The notes under the pieces are model-generated. The model was given only the letters and a program-made list of their open reading frames with translations, was not told the origin of the DNA and ran no database searches. A program made the translations under genes and the position numbers. Below are positions 1-8,764 of a stretch of DNA of 39,501 bases, piece after piece. Source of the stretch: Treponema sp. Its GTDB lineage: Bacteria; Spirochaetota; Spirochaetia; Treponematales; Treponemataceae. Location of the stretch: contig JAAYNH010000008.1 of assembly GCA_012520945.1 (NCBI GenBank), forward strand, positions 1 to 39,501, read 5' to 3'. How positions within the stretch are numbered: position 1 is the stretch's first letter; each line of letters starts with the position of its first letter.

Positions 1-170
1 TAACGATGGATTCATCATTTCGTCAAGATTTAGGTGCAGACAGCCTTGATACTTATGAATTGGTTTATGCAATTGAAGAAGAACTTGGTGTAAGTGTACC
101 TGACGAAAAAGCAAGTGAATTTGAAACAGTAAGAGACGCTTACGATTTTATCAAATCACAAAAAAACTAA
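1..170 (+). CDS. acpP: acyl carrier protein, C-terminal part (5' end outside window)
   Basis: Partial gene; the reading frame has codons starting at base 3 and ends with TAA at 168-170. The visible part includes the phosphopantetheine attachment motif LGADSLD, with the serine codon at 42-44. It is followed by the acidic helix [17 protein letters not shown] that is standard for acyl carrier proteins. The protein carries growing fatty-acyl chains on a 4'-phosphopantetheine arm in fatty acid and lipid synthesis. It lies directly upstream of rnc, a common bacterial neighbour, and a hairpin terminator separates the two. The family assignment is firm; the N-terminal residues are not in the window. 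Confidence 0.93.
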   Translation, partial: TMDSSFRQDLGADSLDTYELVYAIEEELGVSVPDEKASEFETVRDAYDFIKSQKN

Positions 171-190
171 TTTCTTTTTTTAGTTAGAAA

Positions 191-247
191 GGGTTTTGGA
201 AATTATGATCAATTTATGGTTTTAGTTTTTCAAAGCCCATTTTTTTA
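191..247 (+). terminator. rho-independent terminator (or attenuator) after acpP
   Basis: Bases 191-202 pair with 227-238, giving about 12 bp with two G-T pairs around a 24-base loop. A T-rich run follows from 240. It would end acpP transcripts. The rnc start codon is only about 10 bases beyond the T run, so the same hairpin also sits in the leader of any transcript that reads through into rnc. Confidence 0.75.
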
Positions 248-257
248 AATTTTTATT

Positions 258-989
258 GTGAAAGTAAATTTTTTTGCTAAAAATAAAATTTCCGCGAGTC
301 GAAAAAAATTATTGTTAGATTTTCAAAAAAATAACAATCTAAATTTTAAAGATATTAGTTTACTTGATTTGGCTTTTACTCATCGATCTGTTGTAAATGA
401 AAATTCTTTTTTACATGAAAATAATGAACGAGTAGAATTTTTAGGTGATGCTGTTTTAGAAATGGTAACTGCTGCATATTTATATGAAAAATATAAAACA
501 GAAAGTGAAGGAGATTTGGCAAAAATCAAAAGTGCAGTAGTTTCTGAGGCTTCATTAGCAGATATTGGATTAAAACTTGGCGTTGATAAGTGTTTGCTTT
601 TAGGAAAAGGAGAGGAAAACACAGGTGGCAGAAAAAAGAAAGCAATTCTTGCCGATTGTGTTGAAGCAATTATTGGTGCTTACTATCTTGACTCCGGTTA
701 TAAAGCCACAGAAAAATTTATTTTACTCTGGATGATTGCTGTTGTGGAAGGATTTAAGCAAAATCCTGCATTGAAAGATTACAAAACGCAATTACAAGAA
801 TTGTGTCAAAAGCAATTTAAAGTTTGTCCGAAATATCAAATGATAAAAAAAAGCGGTCCTGATCATAATCGTACATTTTGGATGAGTGTTGATATTAATG
901 GAACGGTTTTTGGTCCTGCAAAAGGAAAAAACAAAAAAGAGGCGGAACAGTCCGTTGCAAAAATAGCTTTGAATAATTTTGAAAAATAA
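258..989 (+). CDS. rnc: ribonuclease III
   Basis: A 243-residue double-stranded RNA endonuclease that processes rRNA precursors and structured mRNAs in the cytoplasm. The catalytic signature NERVEFLGDAVL carries E57, E60 and D64, and the second metal-binding pair is D133 and E136 in DCVEAIIGAYYLDSG. The spacing agrees with the known family residues. The C-terminal 70 residues form a double-stranded RNA-binding domain (KTQLQELCQKQ … KGKNKKEAEQSVAKIAL). The start is GTG at 258, with no in-frame ATG until deep in the domain. There is no Shine-Dalgarno sequence, because the T run of the acpP terminator directly precedes the start. Expression therefore needs read-through, an internal promoter or processing of the hairpin. 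Confidence 0.95.
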   Translation: MKVNFFAKNKISASRKKLLLDFQKNNNLNFKDISLLDLAFTHRSVVNENSFLHENNERVEFLGDAVLEMVTAAYLYEKYKTESEGDLAKIKSAVVSEASLADIGLKLGVDKCLLLGKGEENTGGRKKKAILADCVEAIIGAYYLDSGYKATEKFILLWMIAVVEGFKQNPALKDYKTQLQELCQKQFKVCPKYQMIKKSGPDHNRTFWMSVDINGTVFGPAKGKNKKEAEQSVAKIALNNFEK

Positions 990-1017
990 TATAAAAAAAT
1001 ATATAAATTTCCATTAA

Positions 1018-1689
1018 CTAAAATATGTAAGAAAATTTATTTATTGCTTTTTTGCTGTATCTAAAACCTAAGTCTAATTGAAACTCATATGTTATATCAT
1101 AAGGTTCAATATTATTATTTGAGCCGAAGTTACCATTGTCTAAACTTGCAAAACCGTTAATTAAAATAGTCCAATGTTTTGAAAGAGGTAATTCCAGTCC
1201 TAGTTGTATTCCTGCACCTAAATTGAAATAATTGAAGCGGTCAGACATTTGATATAAAAAGTGAAGACCTGGAGCAAAATTAATGCGGACATAATTCCAC
1301 ATATCCGTTTTGAAAATAGGTCCAGCAAATAAATCAAAGGCATAACGTAAAACTTGTTTTGGTTCTTGAAGTACGGAATTAAAAGCACTATTTAGTGGAT
1401 AAAAGATAGCAATTCTCACCGTGGAGTCAATAGGTTTCATATTAAATGTTGTAAAACTCAAATATGCACCAATCATAAAATCATCAAAAACAAAATTACT
1501 TCTGTCATTTTGTTTTTGAATACGTGTTACATTGCTTATTGTTATGCCTTCATTAAAAACAATAAAAGGGGCCTCTTTAATTATGGGAAAACCTGTAACC
1601 GGATGGAGTTCATCTGTATCTGAGACTTCTTGTGTGTGTGCAAAAATCGTTAAAAATATTAATGTAGAGCAAAGAAAAATTTTTTTCAT
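1018..1689 (-). CDS. secreted beta-barrel-like protein of unknown function
   Basis: A 223-residue protein with a cleavable-type signal peptide (MKKIFLCSTLIFLTIFAHTQ). The mature part is rich in alternating polar and hydrophobic residues and aromatic girdles (YVRINFAPGLHFLY, FNLGAGIQLGLELPL, YEFQLDLGFRY). It ends in phenylalanine, as outer-membrane barrels do. I do not recognise a named family. It is the last gene of a four-gene minus-strand operon of exported proteins. The stop codon of the preceding gene lies 10 bases before its ATG, and an AGGTA ribosome site lies in that gap. Outer-membrane or periplasmic location is inferred from composition only. Confidence 0.7.
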   Translation of the reverse strand: MKKIFLCSTLIFLTIFAHTQEVSDTDELHPVTGFPIIKEAPFIVFNEGITISNVTRIQKQNDRSNFVFDDFMIGAYLSFTTFNMKPIDSTVRIAIFYPLNSAFNSVLQEPKQVLRYAFDLFAGPIFKTDMWNYVRINFAPGLHFLYQMSDRFNYFNLGAGIQLGLELPLSKHWTILINGFASLDNGNFGSNNNIEPYDITYEFQLDLGFRYSKKAINKFSYIF

Positions 1690-1699
1690 ATTATGTTAC

Positions 1700-2050
1700 C
1701 TAGTTTGAAATTTTATACAAAGTCATAAATTGTGAAACTATGCCACTATTCCAAGTTAGATACATCATATTACCGCGAATGTCCCATTCCGTTACAACTG
1801 TGTCGGTTTGATCTTCATCACGAATAATGTAAAAAATTAATGAATTAAGTAAAACCTCGTATTTTCCTGATATATTTGATGAATATCCTGTTTCATTATC
1901 AACAATTATCGCAGTGAGAGAACCATCATTTGAAAATGAAATTTTGCTGCCGTTATTATCAGCCCAAGAACCATAAAACGGACTAGGGGTGTAACAACTA
2001 ATAAATAAAAAAAATATTATTAAAATTATACTAAAAAATTTTTTTTTCAT
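1700..2050 (-). CDS. small lipoprotein of unknown function
   Basis: A 116-residue lipoprotein. I start it at the ATG at 2050 (MKKKFFSIILIIFFLFISC) because GAGGTAAGT lies just upstream, and because a longer in-frame extension would run back through the end of the preceding gene. The lipobox is FISC, with the acylated Cys at residue 19. The mature domain of about 97 residues reads GSWADNNGSKISFSNDG … GKYEVLLNSLIFYII, with a WDI … YLTW strand near the end. This resembles small lipocalin-like "copper resistance/META-type" beta proteins, but I would not name a family. It is third in the FN3 operon, 31 bases after the previous stop. Confidence 0.75.
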   Translation of the reverse strand: MKKKFFSIILIIFFLFISCYTPSPFYGSWADNNGSKISFSNDGSLTAIIVDNETGYSSNISGKYEVLLNSLIFYIIRDEDQTDTVVTEWDIRGNMMYLTWNSGIVSQFMTLYKISN

Positions 2051-2081
2051 ACTTACCTCAAGTTGTGTAATTTTATTGGTA

Positions 2082-4244
2082 TTATTCTTCACCAATTGTC
2101 CAACTAACTTCAACGCGTGTTGAACCAACCGGTTCAATGCCATAAGTTCCACCTCCGGCATTTCCACCTTTTATTTCAATTTTGTCATAATATACTTTAC
2201 CGGGATACATACCTGTACATTCCATTGTTCCGTCCATTGTACCATTTGCACTCATGTTTGCAGTTGTATTTGTGTTACCTGTTACACAAAAATAAACTCC
2301 TTGAGAAGCATCGTTATTAATATAAAAATCCGCAAAATTTTCGTATCTCATGGTAATTCTTGCACCTAAACCTTGAATAGCTGCATTATATTCAAGTGTA
2401 CCGCTGATTATGCCATTTACTTTTTCATTACCAATTTTATCCATATCATTCGATTTATTCATAAGTGTTAGTTTTTTATGACTGTTTTTAATGGTTTTAT
2501 TATATTCTCTCATATATTGTTCGTGGCTTAACGCTCCGTAACCAAAGTCATTTGGAGAGTAATTTGTTCCTTGTCCAAGAGAGTTTACCGCTAAAACTTT
2601 GTAATAATAATATGTTCCGGCTTTTGCTGTATCATTGTTATCTATATATGATAGGTCAGAAATCGGCGAATCAAAAACCTTTCGCCAACCGCTGTCTGTT
2701 TTTACGGAACGATATAGAATGTAGCCGTCAGGGTCATCGTTATTTGGTTTTTCCCACATGATTTTTACCGGATAAACACCGGAACCATTTGCACTTGCAC
2801 CGTTTATGTAAAAGTTTTTAGAAACATTTATTGTTTGCGGTGCAAAAGGAGCAGGAGTTGTAGCATTACTAAATATGCTTTCTATGCCTTTTGAGTTTTG
2901 TGTTTTAATTTTGTAAAATTTTGTTGGCACATTAATATTTACAGTGTAAAAACCATCTTCATCAGTTTGTATATCTGAGGCAGCAAAAGATTGTAACAAA
3001 GTTGAAAAGTCTCCGTCATTTGATGCATCGCCATAAATATTATATGTATAATTTTGTTTTTCTGTATCCGTGCCGATAGCAGCATTAAAGCGTAAAAAAT
3101 TTTCACCTATAAGAGTTTTAGACGATTCTATTTTTGTCGGAGCACTTAAAATATAACCTTCAGCAATTGAATCAGAAAGTTGACTTTTTAGCTTTGTGCC
3201 TGTTTCAGCATCTAGTGTCCAAGCCTGAACTTTATAGTAATAAAAAATACCGGGTTTGAGAGTAGTTGTATCAGTAAATGATGTGGTCGTTGTTCCCGCA
3301 GTTAATAAAGATAAAGATGAATCTTCGCTGGATGTTCTGTAAACACTGTATTTTACTTCACTGTCTGCAACAACTTCAGACCAAGTAATTTTTATGGACG
3401 CTAATGTGTCTCCGCGTCCTTCGCCTGAGACAACTTCTACGGATGAAACTTTTGAAGGGGCACCTGCAACTAAAGCATAACCAAGAGCTAAATTGCTTTG
3501 TACACTTTGAATAAAATTTGAATTTTCGGCAATTATTGCATAATAAAAATCTACACCTTGTTCTTTTTCAGTAATGTAATTTGTAAAATAATTCATATTT
3601 GCTGTTACAGAAGCAATTTTTTCTAAACCGGAACCATCTGCATTTGTTGTCCGAAAAATTAAATATTGTGATGCATTGTTTGAGTTTTTCCATGAAACTG
3701 TGATACTTTCTGTGGAGTTTCCCAAATCTGCTTGTACATCTGTTGGGGAGGAAAAAAGAGTAGCGGCTTTTGAAACGGTAAAGTCACTAGCCTCGAAATT
3801 TGAGCGGGTGTTAACGGCAGAAATTCTATAAAAATAAGCATAAGAATATTCAACACTTGAGTTCGTTGGATTGTGTAAAATAACATCATTGTATGTTGTT
3901 CCGTAAACATAATCTTGGAAAGCTAGAAAATCTTCATCATTTGGTGTTTCAAAATTGCCTGAAGCGTTTTTTTCTTTAACAATCGCCTTTTCAATTTCAT
4001 AATAAATTGCATTCGGTACGGCATTCCAACTTATAAAAATAGTACTCGGAGAAAGACCTTGAGAAACAAATACTTGAGTTGTTGGAGAAAGTTTTGTTGC
4101 AACAGTTTCTTTTGTTAGCAAGGTAGATAAATTTCCTAAGTTTTTGCCTGTTTGCATTGGTACTTTATCTTGAAATAAATAAGAACAAGAGTTAAAACAA
4201 AAAAGAGTAAAGATTAGCAAAAGAAAATGTATGTTAATTTTCAT
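2082..4244 (-). CDS. fibronectin type III repeat lipoprotein, 720 residues
   Basis: The start is chosen at the ATG at 4244 (MKINIHFLLLIFTLFCFNSC), which restores a lipoprotein signal with lipobox FNSC. The ATG is 1 base beyond the stop codon of the upstream gene, so translation is probably coupled. About five fibronectin-III-like units follow. Each has a SWNAVPNA-, SWKNSNNA- or TWSEVVAD-type strand, a YYYK-V strand (KPGIFYYYKVQAW, KAGTYYYYKVLAV) and a closing region with LS or SDS. The last 130 residues are not FN3: they hold a Lys/Asn-rich stretch and then a glycine-rich domain (NGIISGTLEYNAAIQ … EIKGGNAGGGTYGIEP). Likely a surface or periplasmic scaffold or binding protein; the ligand is unknown. 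Confidence 0.8.
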   Translation of the reverse strand: MKINIHFLLLIFTLFCFNSCSYLFQDKVPMQTGKNLGNLSTLLTKETVATKLSPTTQVFVSQGLSPSTIFISWNAVPNAIYYEIEKAIVKEKNASGNFETPNDEDFLAFQDYVYGTTYNDVILHNPTNSSVEYSYAYFYRISAVNTRSNFEASDFTVSKAATLFSSPTDVQADLGNSTESITVSWKNSNNASQYLIFRTTNADGSGLEKIASVTANMNYFTNYITEKEQGVDFYYAIIAENSNFIQSVQSNLALGYALVAGAPSKVSSVEVVSGEGRGDTLASIKITWSEVVADSEVKYSVYRTSSEDSSLSLLTAGTTTTSFTDTTTLKPGIFYYYKVQAWTLDAETGTKLKSQLSDSIAEGYILSAPTKIESSKTLIGENFLRFNAAIGTDTEKQNYTYNIYGDASNDGDFSTLLQSFAASDIQTDEDGFYTVNINVPTKFYKIKTQNSKGIESIFSNATTPAPFAPQTINVSKNFYINGASANGSGVYPVKIMWEKPNNDDPDGYILYRSVKTDSGWRKVFDSPISDLSYIDNNDTAKAGTYYYYKVLAVNSLGQGTNYSPNDFGYGALSHEQYMREYNKTIKNSHKKLTLMNKSNDMDKIGNEKVNGIISGTLEYNAAIQGLGARITMRYENFADFYINNDASQGVYFCVTGNTNTTANMSANGTMDGTMECTGMYPGKVYYDKIEIKGGNAGGGTYGIEPVGSTRVEVSWTIGEE

Positions 4245-4245
4245 C

Positions 4246-7200
4246 TTACCACCATCCATATTCTGAAGATTTAGTCCAATCGGTATTGTCACCTGAGCCG
4301 TATAAAGTTGATGAATCACTGTACCATTTTATTGGTAACCATTTTCGTCTATTTACTTCATCACCGGAAATGGAAATTATGTCTGTTTTTACTCCATTTT
4401 GTGTAACAGAAATATTGACGGAATTTTTTGAGCCTGTAAAAGTTACGATGCCTGAGTAACATTCAGGTAAATAGTCATAAAATTTAGTAACATTCAAATT
4501 TGCAGAATCAAAATCCGATAATGCACTGTTGACTCCGGTTGTTTTTCCACAACGTGTCCATCCGCTTTTATCAATCGTAAAAAACGCGTCAATATAAGTT
4601 GATAAATCTTCTTGTCCCGGATATGTTAAATAACGGTTTTGAAAATTAATCATCTCATACCAAATTTTCCAATCTTTGTTTTTTAAGGAGAAAGTGCCCG
4701 CTCCGCCGGAAATTGTACCGCTAGGATAAGAAGATTTATTGAAACCTTCCGCAACAGCTAACATTATACATCGTGCAAATTCCGTTTCAGTAATTTTTCT
4801 AAAAGCAAAAACATTATCATCATCACTAAAAGAACAAGTTATTATTTGTGAGTCTAACCCTGTTCGCGTTGTTGTTATGGCAACATAATGTTTGTAATCT
4901 CTTAAAACATATAAAAGGCCTTTGTTTACATCTGTAGCAGAGGTTTTTTTTGCTGACAGTGAAATTGTATTACCTAATGTAGAAATATCCGTATTTGCAA
5001 TGTCAGGATTTGAAATTATTACTTGTCCTGTTGTGATATTGATTGATGCAATGTTTTGCCAATTAGGTGAGTTATTTAGGTTTTTCACAGAAATAATATA
5101 GTCGGTTTCCGGAGCACGTTTTTTCTTTACAGTATCATATAAATTCCAAGTAATTCTTTCTGAAAAACTTGATTTACCATTTTCAGGCACATTTGTTGCA
5201 GTAATATCAATTGCAAAAGTATATCCTTTATTGATAGCTTCGCCAAAACTGTCTGTGTTTTCAGTGTTTTTAAGTTCCGCTAAATATGTTGTTTTTGGAA
5301 CAAGCGAGTCACTTTGATATTTAATTGCAAAATCAAAAGATTCGGTTCTGTCGATACCTTTAGGTATATAAATAAATTTATCGCCGGAAGCATCTAAAAC
5401 TACATCGGTTTTGTGCCAATTATTTGTGCCTGAAACGGTTTTCCATAATGTTGGATTTGAAGATGACTTACCCAAATATGGTTTATCCCACGTTATTATA
5501 ATTTTTCGTGGATCTTCTGCTTTTGATGCATTAACATTGTGGCCATATCCTAATGCGGAGCCAATGTCGGAAACGTCATCAATGTTTGTATAATCAATCA
5601 ATGATGCAACATTATCTTCTTTATTTTTTAACGGAATAATTGTATATCGATACGGAAATCCCCACGCAATTTTATCTTGATTAAAATCATAGCTTGAATC
5701 ACTATTAATTAATTCTTTGTAATAATCTTGCAATGTAATATTTGAACCCAAGTCTATAGCTTGTGTAGTATTTGAGTTGACATCTTCATTATTAAGTGTG
5801 ATTTTACAATCCGATGCAGAAACGACATATGAATCTGTGGAAATAGATGTAGAGCAATCAAGAGAAAGGCGAGAGCGTTTTACAGCATATCCTTGAGCTC
5901 CTGAAATTTTGTTCCATGAAACAATGATTTTACTTGTATCCGTTGCTTTGCTTGCACTGGCATTTGTTAAAGCAGGTCCTAAAACATAAACATTGGTTTT
6001 GAAACTTTCTGTTACAATTTGTTCGGAATCAACTGTGTTTTCAGCTTTGACACACAAGCGTAAATGTCGACCGGCAACTCTGGCATCATGAAAACCAATT
6101 GGATTCAATATTGAAAAGAATATTGAGCCATCGTCATTTAAGACAAATCCGTCAGACTCAATATTTGAAATGTCAGAAACCTCTTTTTCAATGTAACCTA
6201 GTGTTCCTGTCAAACTAATATTAGCATTGTTTTCAAAATTTCGAATAGATTTTAGTTCTTCAGGTAAAACATACTCATCATACTCATATTCATAATATAT
6301 TGAATATTTTTGTGCTTTTTGTACGGGTGCCCAACTAATGTTGATTTTATCATATTCAGGTTCATGCCAAGTTATGTTTGCTTTACCTAAAGTTTGAAAT
6401 GGTTCGTCTTGTAAATCATCACTTGTTTTTTCAACGGCAAAACCGCGAATTGCAGTTAATTTATATTTTCGTGCATCTCCTGAAACTGCTGAATCTTCAA
6501 AACATATGACTGTGCCATTTGTAGCAGTTTCTAAAAATGTGTCAAGTGCAACTTCTATTGCTGCCGTTGAAAATGAATCAACAATCCATTGATCTAATTC
6601 TTTTGTTGCTTTTACATATTCTAATTTATATTCACAAGTGTTATCATATTTCCATTTAATTAAAAACTTATCTTTATAGCCGTCAATAATTGAAAAGTCA
6701 TCAATTGAATGAATTTGTGTACTGTCGGTAATAAATACTCTTTTTGATGCATCAATACTTTCAATAACAGAATTATTATCATGGGCATCTACAATTTTTA
6801 ACGTATAATTATAATAGCCACGGTCTTTCGGTTCCGAAGGACTAGCACCTGTTAATTCAAAAATTCGTATAAAATTGTTTAGCTCGGAAATTGAGTTAAA
6901 TTTACGGTTTTGTGCTTCATGAACAGTTGAACCGTCACTTTCTAAATCTGTTTTTATTTCTTGCAAAATAAAATTATAATTATCTTCCATATTGAAGGTT
7001 TCCCAAACTAATTTAAAACCGACTGAATTTTTAATAATGGCAGTCTCATCTTCATTTTTCACAGGATTTGTGTTAGTTACATTGAAAGATGGAATTGTCA
7101 AAGGCCAACCGATAGTTTGGGCAATTGAAAAATCACTGGAAATGATGCGATTTGTATCGGCAAAAGATTGCACTTTGTAAATATAACGTAAACCTCGTTT

Positions 7201-8181
7201 TATTGAATTATCGATAAATGAAAATTCCTCTCCTGGAATATATTCTGCAGGGCGTAAATTTGAGGCAATTTCAATAAAATTTTCTGAATTTTCATTTTCA
7301 TTATAGATTTGACGATAAACCTTGAAATAAATTTTTTCGCTTTTGTATACACCGTTACCTAAGGCAACATCGACAAAGTTAGGTAAAATAAAGGAAAGCT
7401 CAACTTTATCCGGAAAATTTCCTTTTGAAGCGATAAGGTTTTGTGGGGCATCCGGTCTTAATCGGCGAGCTGTTTCTGCGTCCACTATTTCTGAAATCTC
7501 AACTTGATTGTGGTCATTTACATTAAATGCTTCTACAGTGAAAAAATATTTTGTACTTGGATTTAAATTAGTAAAAGTAACAAAAGTGTCGGAAGTTTCA
7601 GCACCATTTAGAGTTTTTTCTGCAACAACGGAACCTTTTTCATCTGAGCATTGAATTATATAGCGTACATTTTTTTCATAGGTTTCGCTATTTACATTAT
7701 TCATCCACCAATAAATTCGAATTGTAGAATCTCCTGAGGCTTTGTCTTTTTCAATTAAACTGATTACAGGTTGTGCAAGACTAGTGCCACAAACCGTTGT
7801 ACTAAAATCTGATGTTGTTCCGTCGGATTTAGCAGCACGTACTTTATAATAAGTCGTTGTTCCGGCAGCACAAAAAAAATCTTTGTTTGTTATGTCTTTG
7901 TTTGTTTCTGCTACCTGTTTAAAAGTTTCAAAAGGATTTGTCGCTGAAAAAATATCATATCGTATCGCTTTAGGAATTCCTGACCACGAAAGTGTAATTT
8001 TTCCTTTTACACCTTGACTGGCCATAATATTTTGAGGGGCACCCCAAAGAATGTTTTCAGATGTTGTGTTGCTTGCCGGTAAAGATGAACCGAAGTTTGG
8101 TGATGGCAAAAGTTGATTATCACATGAAACTAAAAAACAAAAAAATAAAATAAAAAAAATAAATTTGAATAAAGTTTTCAT
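4246..8181 (-). CDS. giant fibronectin type III repeat lipoprotein, about 1311 residues
   Basis: First gene of the exported-protein operon. The signal peptide is MKTLFKFIFFILFFCFLVSC with lipobox LVSC. I favour ATG at 8181 over the adjoining GTG at 8184, because AGGA is then correctly spaced. The protein is a string of divergent FN3-like domains. Each starts with a phrase such as APQNIMASQG, APQNLIASKG or TNASASKATD, then a buried-Trp strand (LSWSGIPKA, VSWNKISGA) and a YKV/YTI strand. Two long insertions occur between domains. The last 190 residues form a different domain with WYEMINFQNR and the ending WTKSSEYGWW. A lipid-anchored repeat protein of this size suggests adhesion or glycan binding. 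The function is not determined by sequence. Confidence 0.82.
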   Translation of the reverse strand: MKTLFKFIFFILFFCFLVSCDNQLLPSPNFGSSLPASNTTSENILWGAPQNIMASQGVKGKITLSWSGIPKAIRYDIFSATNPFETFKQVAETNKDITNKDFFCAAGTTTYYKVRAAKSDGTTSDFSTTVCGTSLAQPVISLIEKDKASGDSTIRIYWWMNNVNSETYEKNVRYIIQCSDEKGSVVAEKTLNGAETSDTFVTFTNLNPSTKYFFTVEAFNVNDHNQVEISEIVDAETARRLRPDAPQNLIASKGNFPDKVELSFILPNFVDVALGNGVYKSEKIYFKVYRQIYNENENSENFIEIASNLRPAEYIPGEEFSFIDNSIKRGLRYIYKVQSFADTNRIISSDFSIAQTIGWPLTIPSFNVTNTNPVKNEDETAIIKNSVGFKLVWETFNMEDNYNFILQEIKTDLESDGSTVHEAQNRKFNSISELNNFIRIFELTGASPSEPKDRGYYNYTLKIVDAHDNNSVIESIDASKRVFITDSTQIHSIDDFSIIDGYKDKFLIKWKYDNTCEYKLEYVKATKELDQWIVDSFSTAAIEVALDTFLETATNGTVICFEDSAVSGDARKYKLTAIRGFAVEKTSDDLQDEPFQTLGKANITWHEPEYDKINISWAPVQKAQKYSIYYEYEYDEYVLPEELKSIRNFENNANISLTGTLGYIEKEVSDISNIESDGFVLNDDGSIFFSILNPIGFHDARVAGRHLRLCVKAENTVDSEQIVTESFKTNVYVLGPALTNASASKATDTSKIIVSWNKISGAQGYAVKRSRLSLDCSTSISTDSYVVSASDCKITLNNEDVNSNTTQAIDLGSNITLQDYYKELINSDSSYDFNQDKIAWGFPYRYTIIPLKNKEDNVASLIDYTNIDDVSDIGSALGYGHNVNASKAEDPRKIIITWDKPYLGKSSSNPTLWKTVSGTNNWHKTDVVLDASGDKFIYIPKGIDRTESFDFAIKYQSDSLVPKTTYLAELKNTENTDSFGEAINKGYTFAIDITATNVPENGKSSFSERITWNLYDTVKKKRAPETDYIISVKNLNNSPNWQNIASINITTGQVIISNPDIANTDISTLGNTISLSAKKTSATDVNKGLLYVLRDYKHYVAITTTRTGLDSQIITCSFSDDDNVFAFRKITETEFARCIMLAVAEGFNKSSYPSGTISGGAGTFSLKNKDWKIWYEMINFQNRYLTYPGQEDLSTYIDAFFTIDKSGWTRCGKTTGVNSALSDFDSANLNVTKFYDYLPECYSGIVTFTGSKNSVNISVTQNGVKTDIISISGDEVNRRKWLPIKWYSDSSTLYGSGDNTDWTKSSEYGWW

Positions 8182-8209
8182 CACAAATTCCTGTAATATA
8201 ACAATGAAT

Positions 8210-8238
8210 ATTATACACTAAAATATATTAATATACAA
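8210..8238 (-). promoter_or_regulatory. promoter of the FN3 lipoprotein operon
   Basis: Read on the minus strand this is TTGTAT, 17 bases, TATAAT, with the -10 at 8215-8210. The predicted start near 8203 leaves a leader of about 21 bases that carries the AGGA ribosome site. Confidence 0.65.
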
Positions 8239-8293
8239 ATATAATAAAGTAAATATAAATAAATATAATAAAATTAATAATGTAAAAACTTAT

Positions 8294-8314
8294 ACTGTAA
8301 TTAAACTGTAATTA
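8294..8314 (+). repeat. tandem 10-base direct repeat upstream of the tmRNA promoter
   Basis: ACTGTAATTA occurs at 8294-8303 and again at 8305-8314, an 11-base period of about one helical turn. It ends 12 bases before the -35 hexamer of the tmRNA promoter. It could be an AT-rich UP-like element or an activator site; no regulator can be assigned. Confidence 0.4.
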
Positions 8315-8326
8315 ATTAGAAAAAAA

Positions 8327-8355
8327 TTGACATTTTGTTTATTATTAATTATACT
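8327..8355 (+). promoter_or_regulatory. strong sigma-70-type promoter of tmRNA
   Basis: TTGACA at 8327-8332, a 17-base spacer and TATACT at 8350-8355. The predicted start at about 8362 lies 10 bases before the mature tmRNA 5' end. Confidence 0.85.
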
Positions 8356-8371
8356 TATATTACGAAAGCTT

Positions 8372-8722
8372 GGGGGTGCACCGGTTTCGACGGGTGTGGT
8401 CGTGGGCTTGAACTGCAGGTGAGGTCGCCGGTCCTCTAAACCGACAAAATTTATAACTGCCAACAATTCAAGCAGTTACGCAATGGCAGCATAGTTTGCT
8501 TTGCGCGGAAACTTCATTGTGCCGCTCTGAACGGTGAATGTTTCTGTCGATAATCGGGGCTTGCTGTGAAGGTTGTCTGATTTCTTTACGGGACTTTTAT
8601 CAGAATAAGGGAATGACGCTTTCGGTGCTGACACCATTCCCCGACAAATATCTCGCACCGATAAACCTGTAGACGTTCCTGTCTCCTACATTCGGACGGG
8701 GGTTCAATTCCCCCCATCTCCA
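8372..8722 (+). ncRNA. ssrA: transfer-messenger RNA (tmRNA)
   Basis: A 351-nt RNA that rescues stalled ribosomes and adds a degradation tag. The acceptor stem pairs GGGGGTG (8372-8378) with CATCTCC (8715-8721), with the discriminator A at 8722. The T arm is GGGGG (8698-8702), loop TTCAATT, CCCCC (8710-8714). The 5' region has the conserved CACCGGTTTCGACGGG. The mRNA-like part reads A-N-N-S-S-S-Y-A-M-A-A then TAG, from 8459 to 8494. The tag ends AMAA instead of the usual ALAA. CCA is not encoded at the 3' end and must be added enzymatically. A near-consensus promoter precedes it. Confidence 0.96.
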
Positions 8723-8764
8723 AACCATTTTTCCCTATTCGGTTCATGCTAAAGATGTGATAAA

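Noticed and set aside
2051-2167. Longer N-terminus for the small lipoprotein at 1700-2050
   Set aside because: The extension overlaps the end of the preceding gene and hides the lipoprotein signal; a Shine-Dalgarno sequence supports the start at 2050.
8476-8658. Open reading frame on the minus strand across the tmRNA
   Set aside because: It lies wholly inside the tmRNA gene, has no ribosome site and its protein resembles nothing known.
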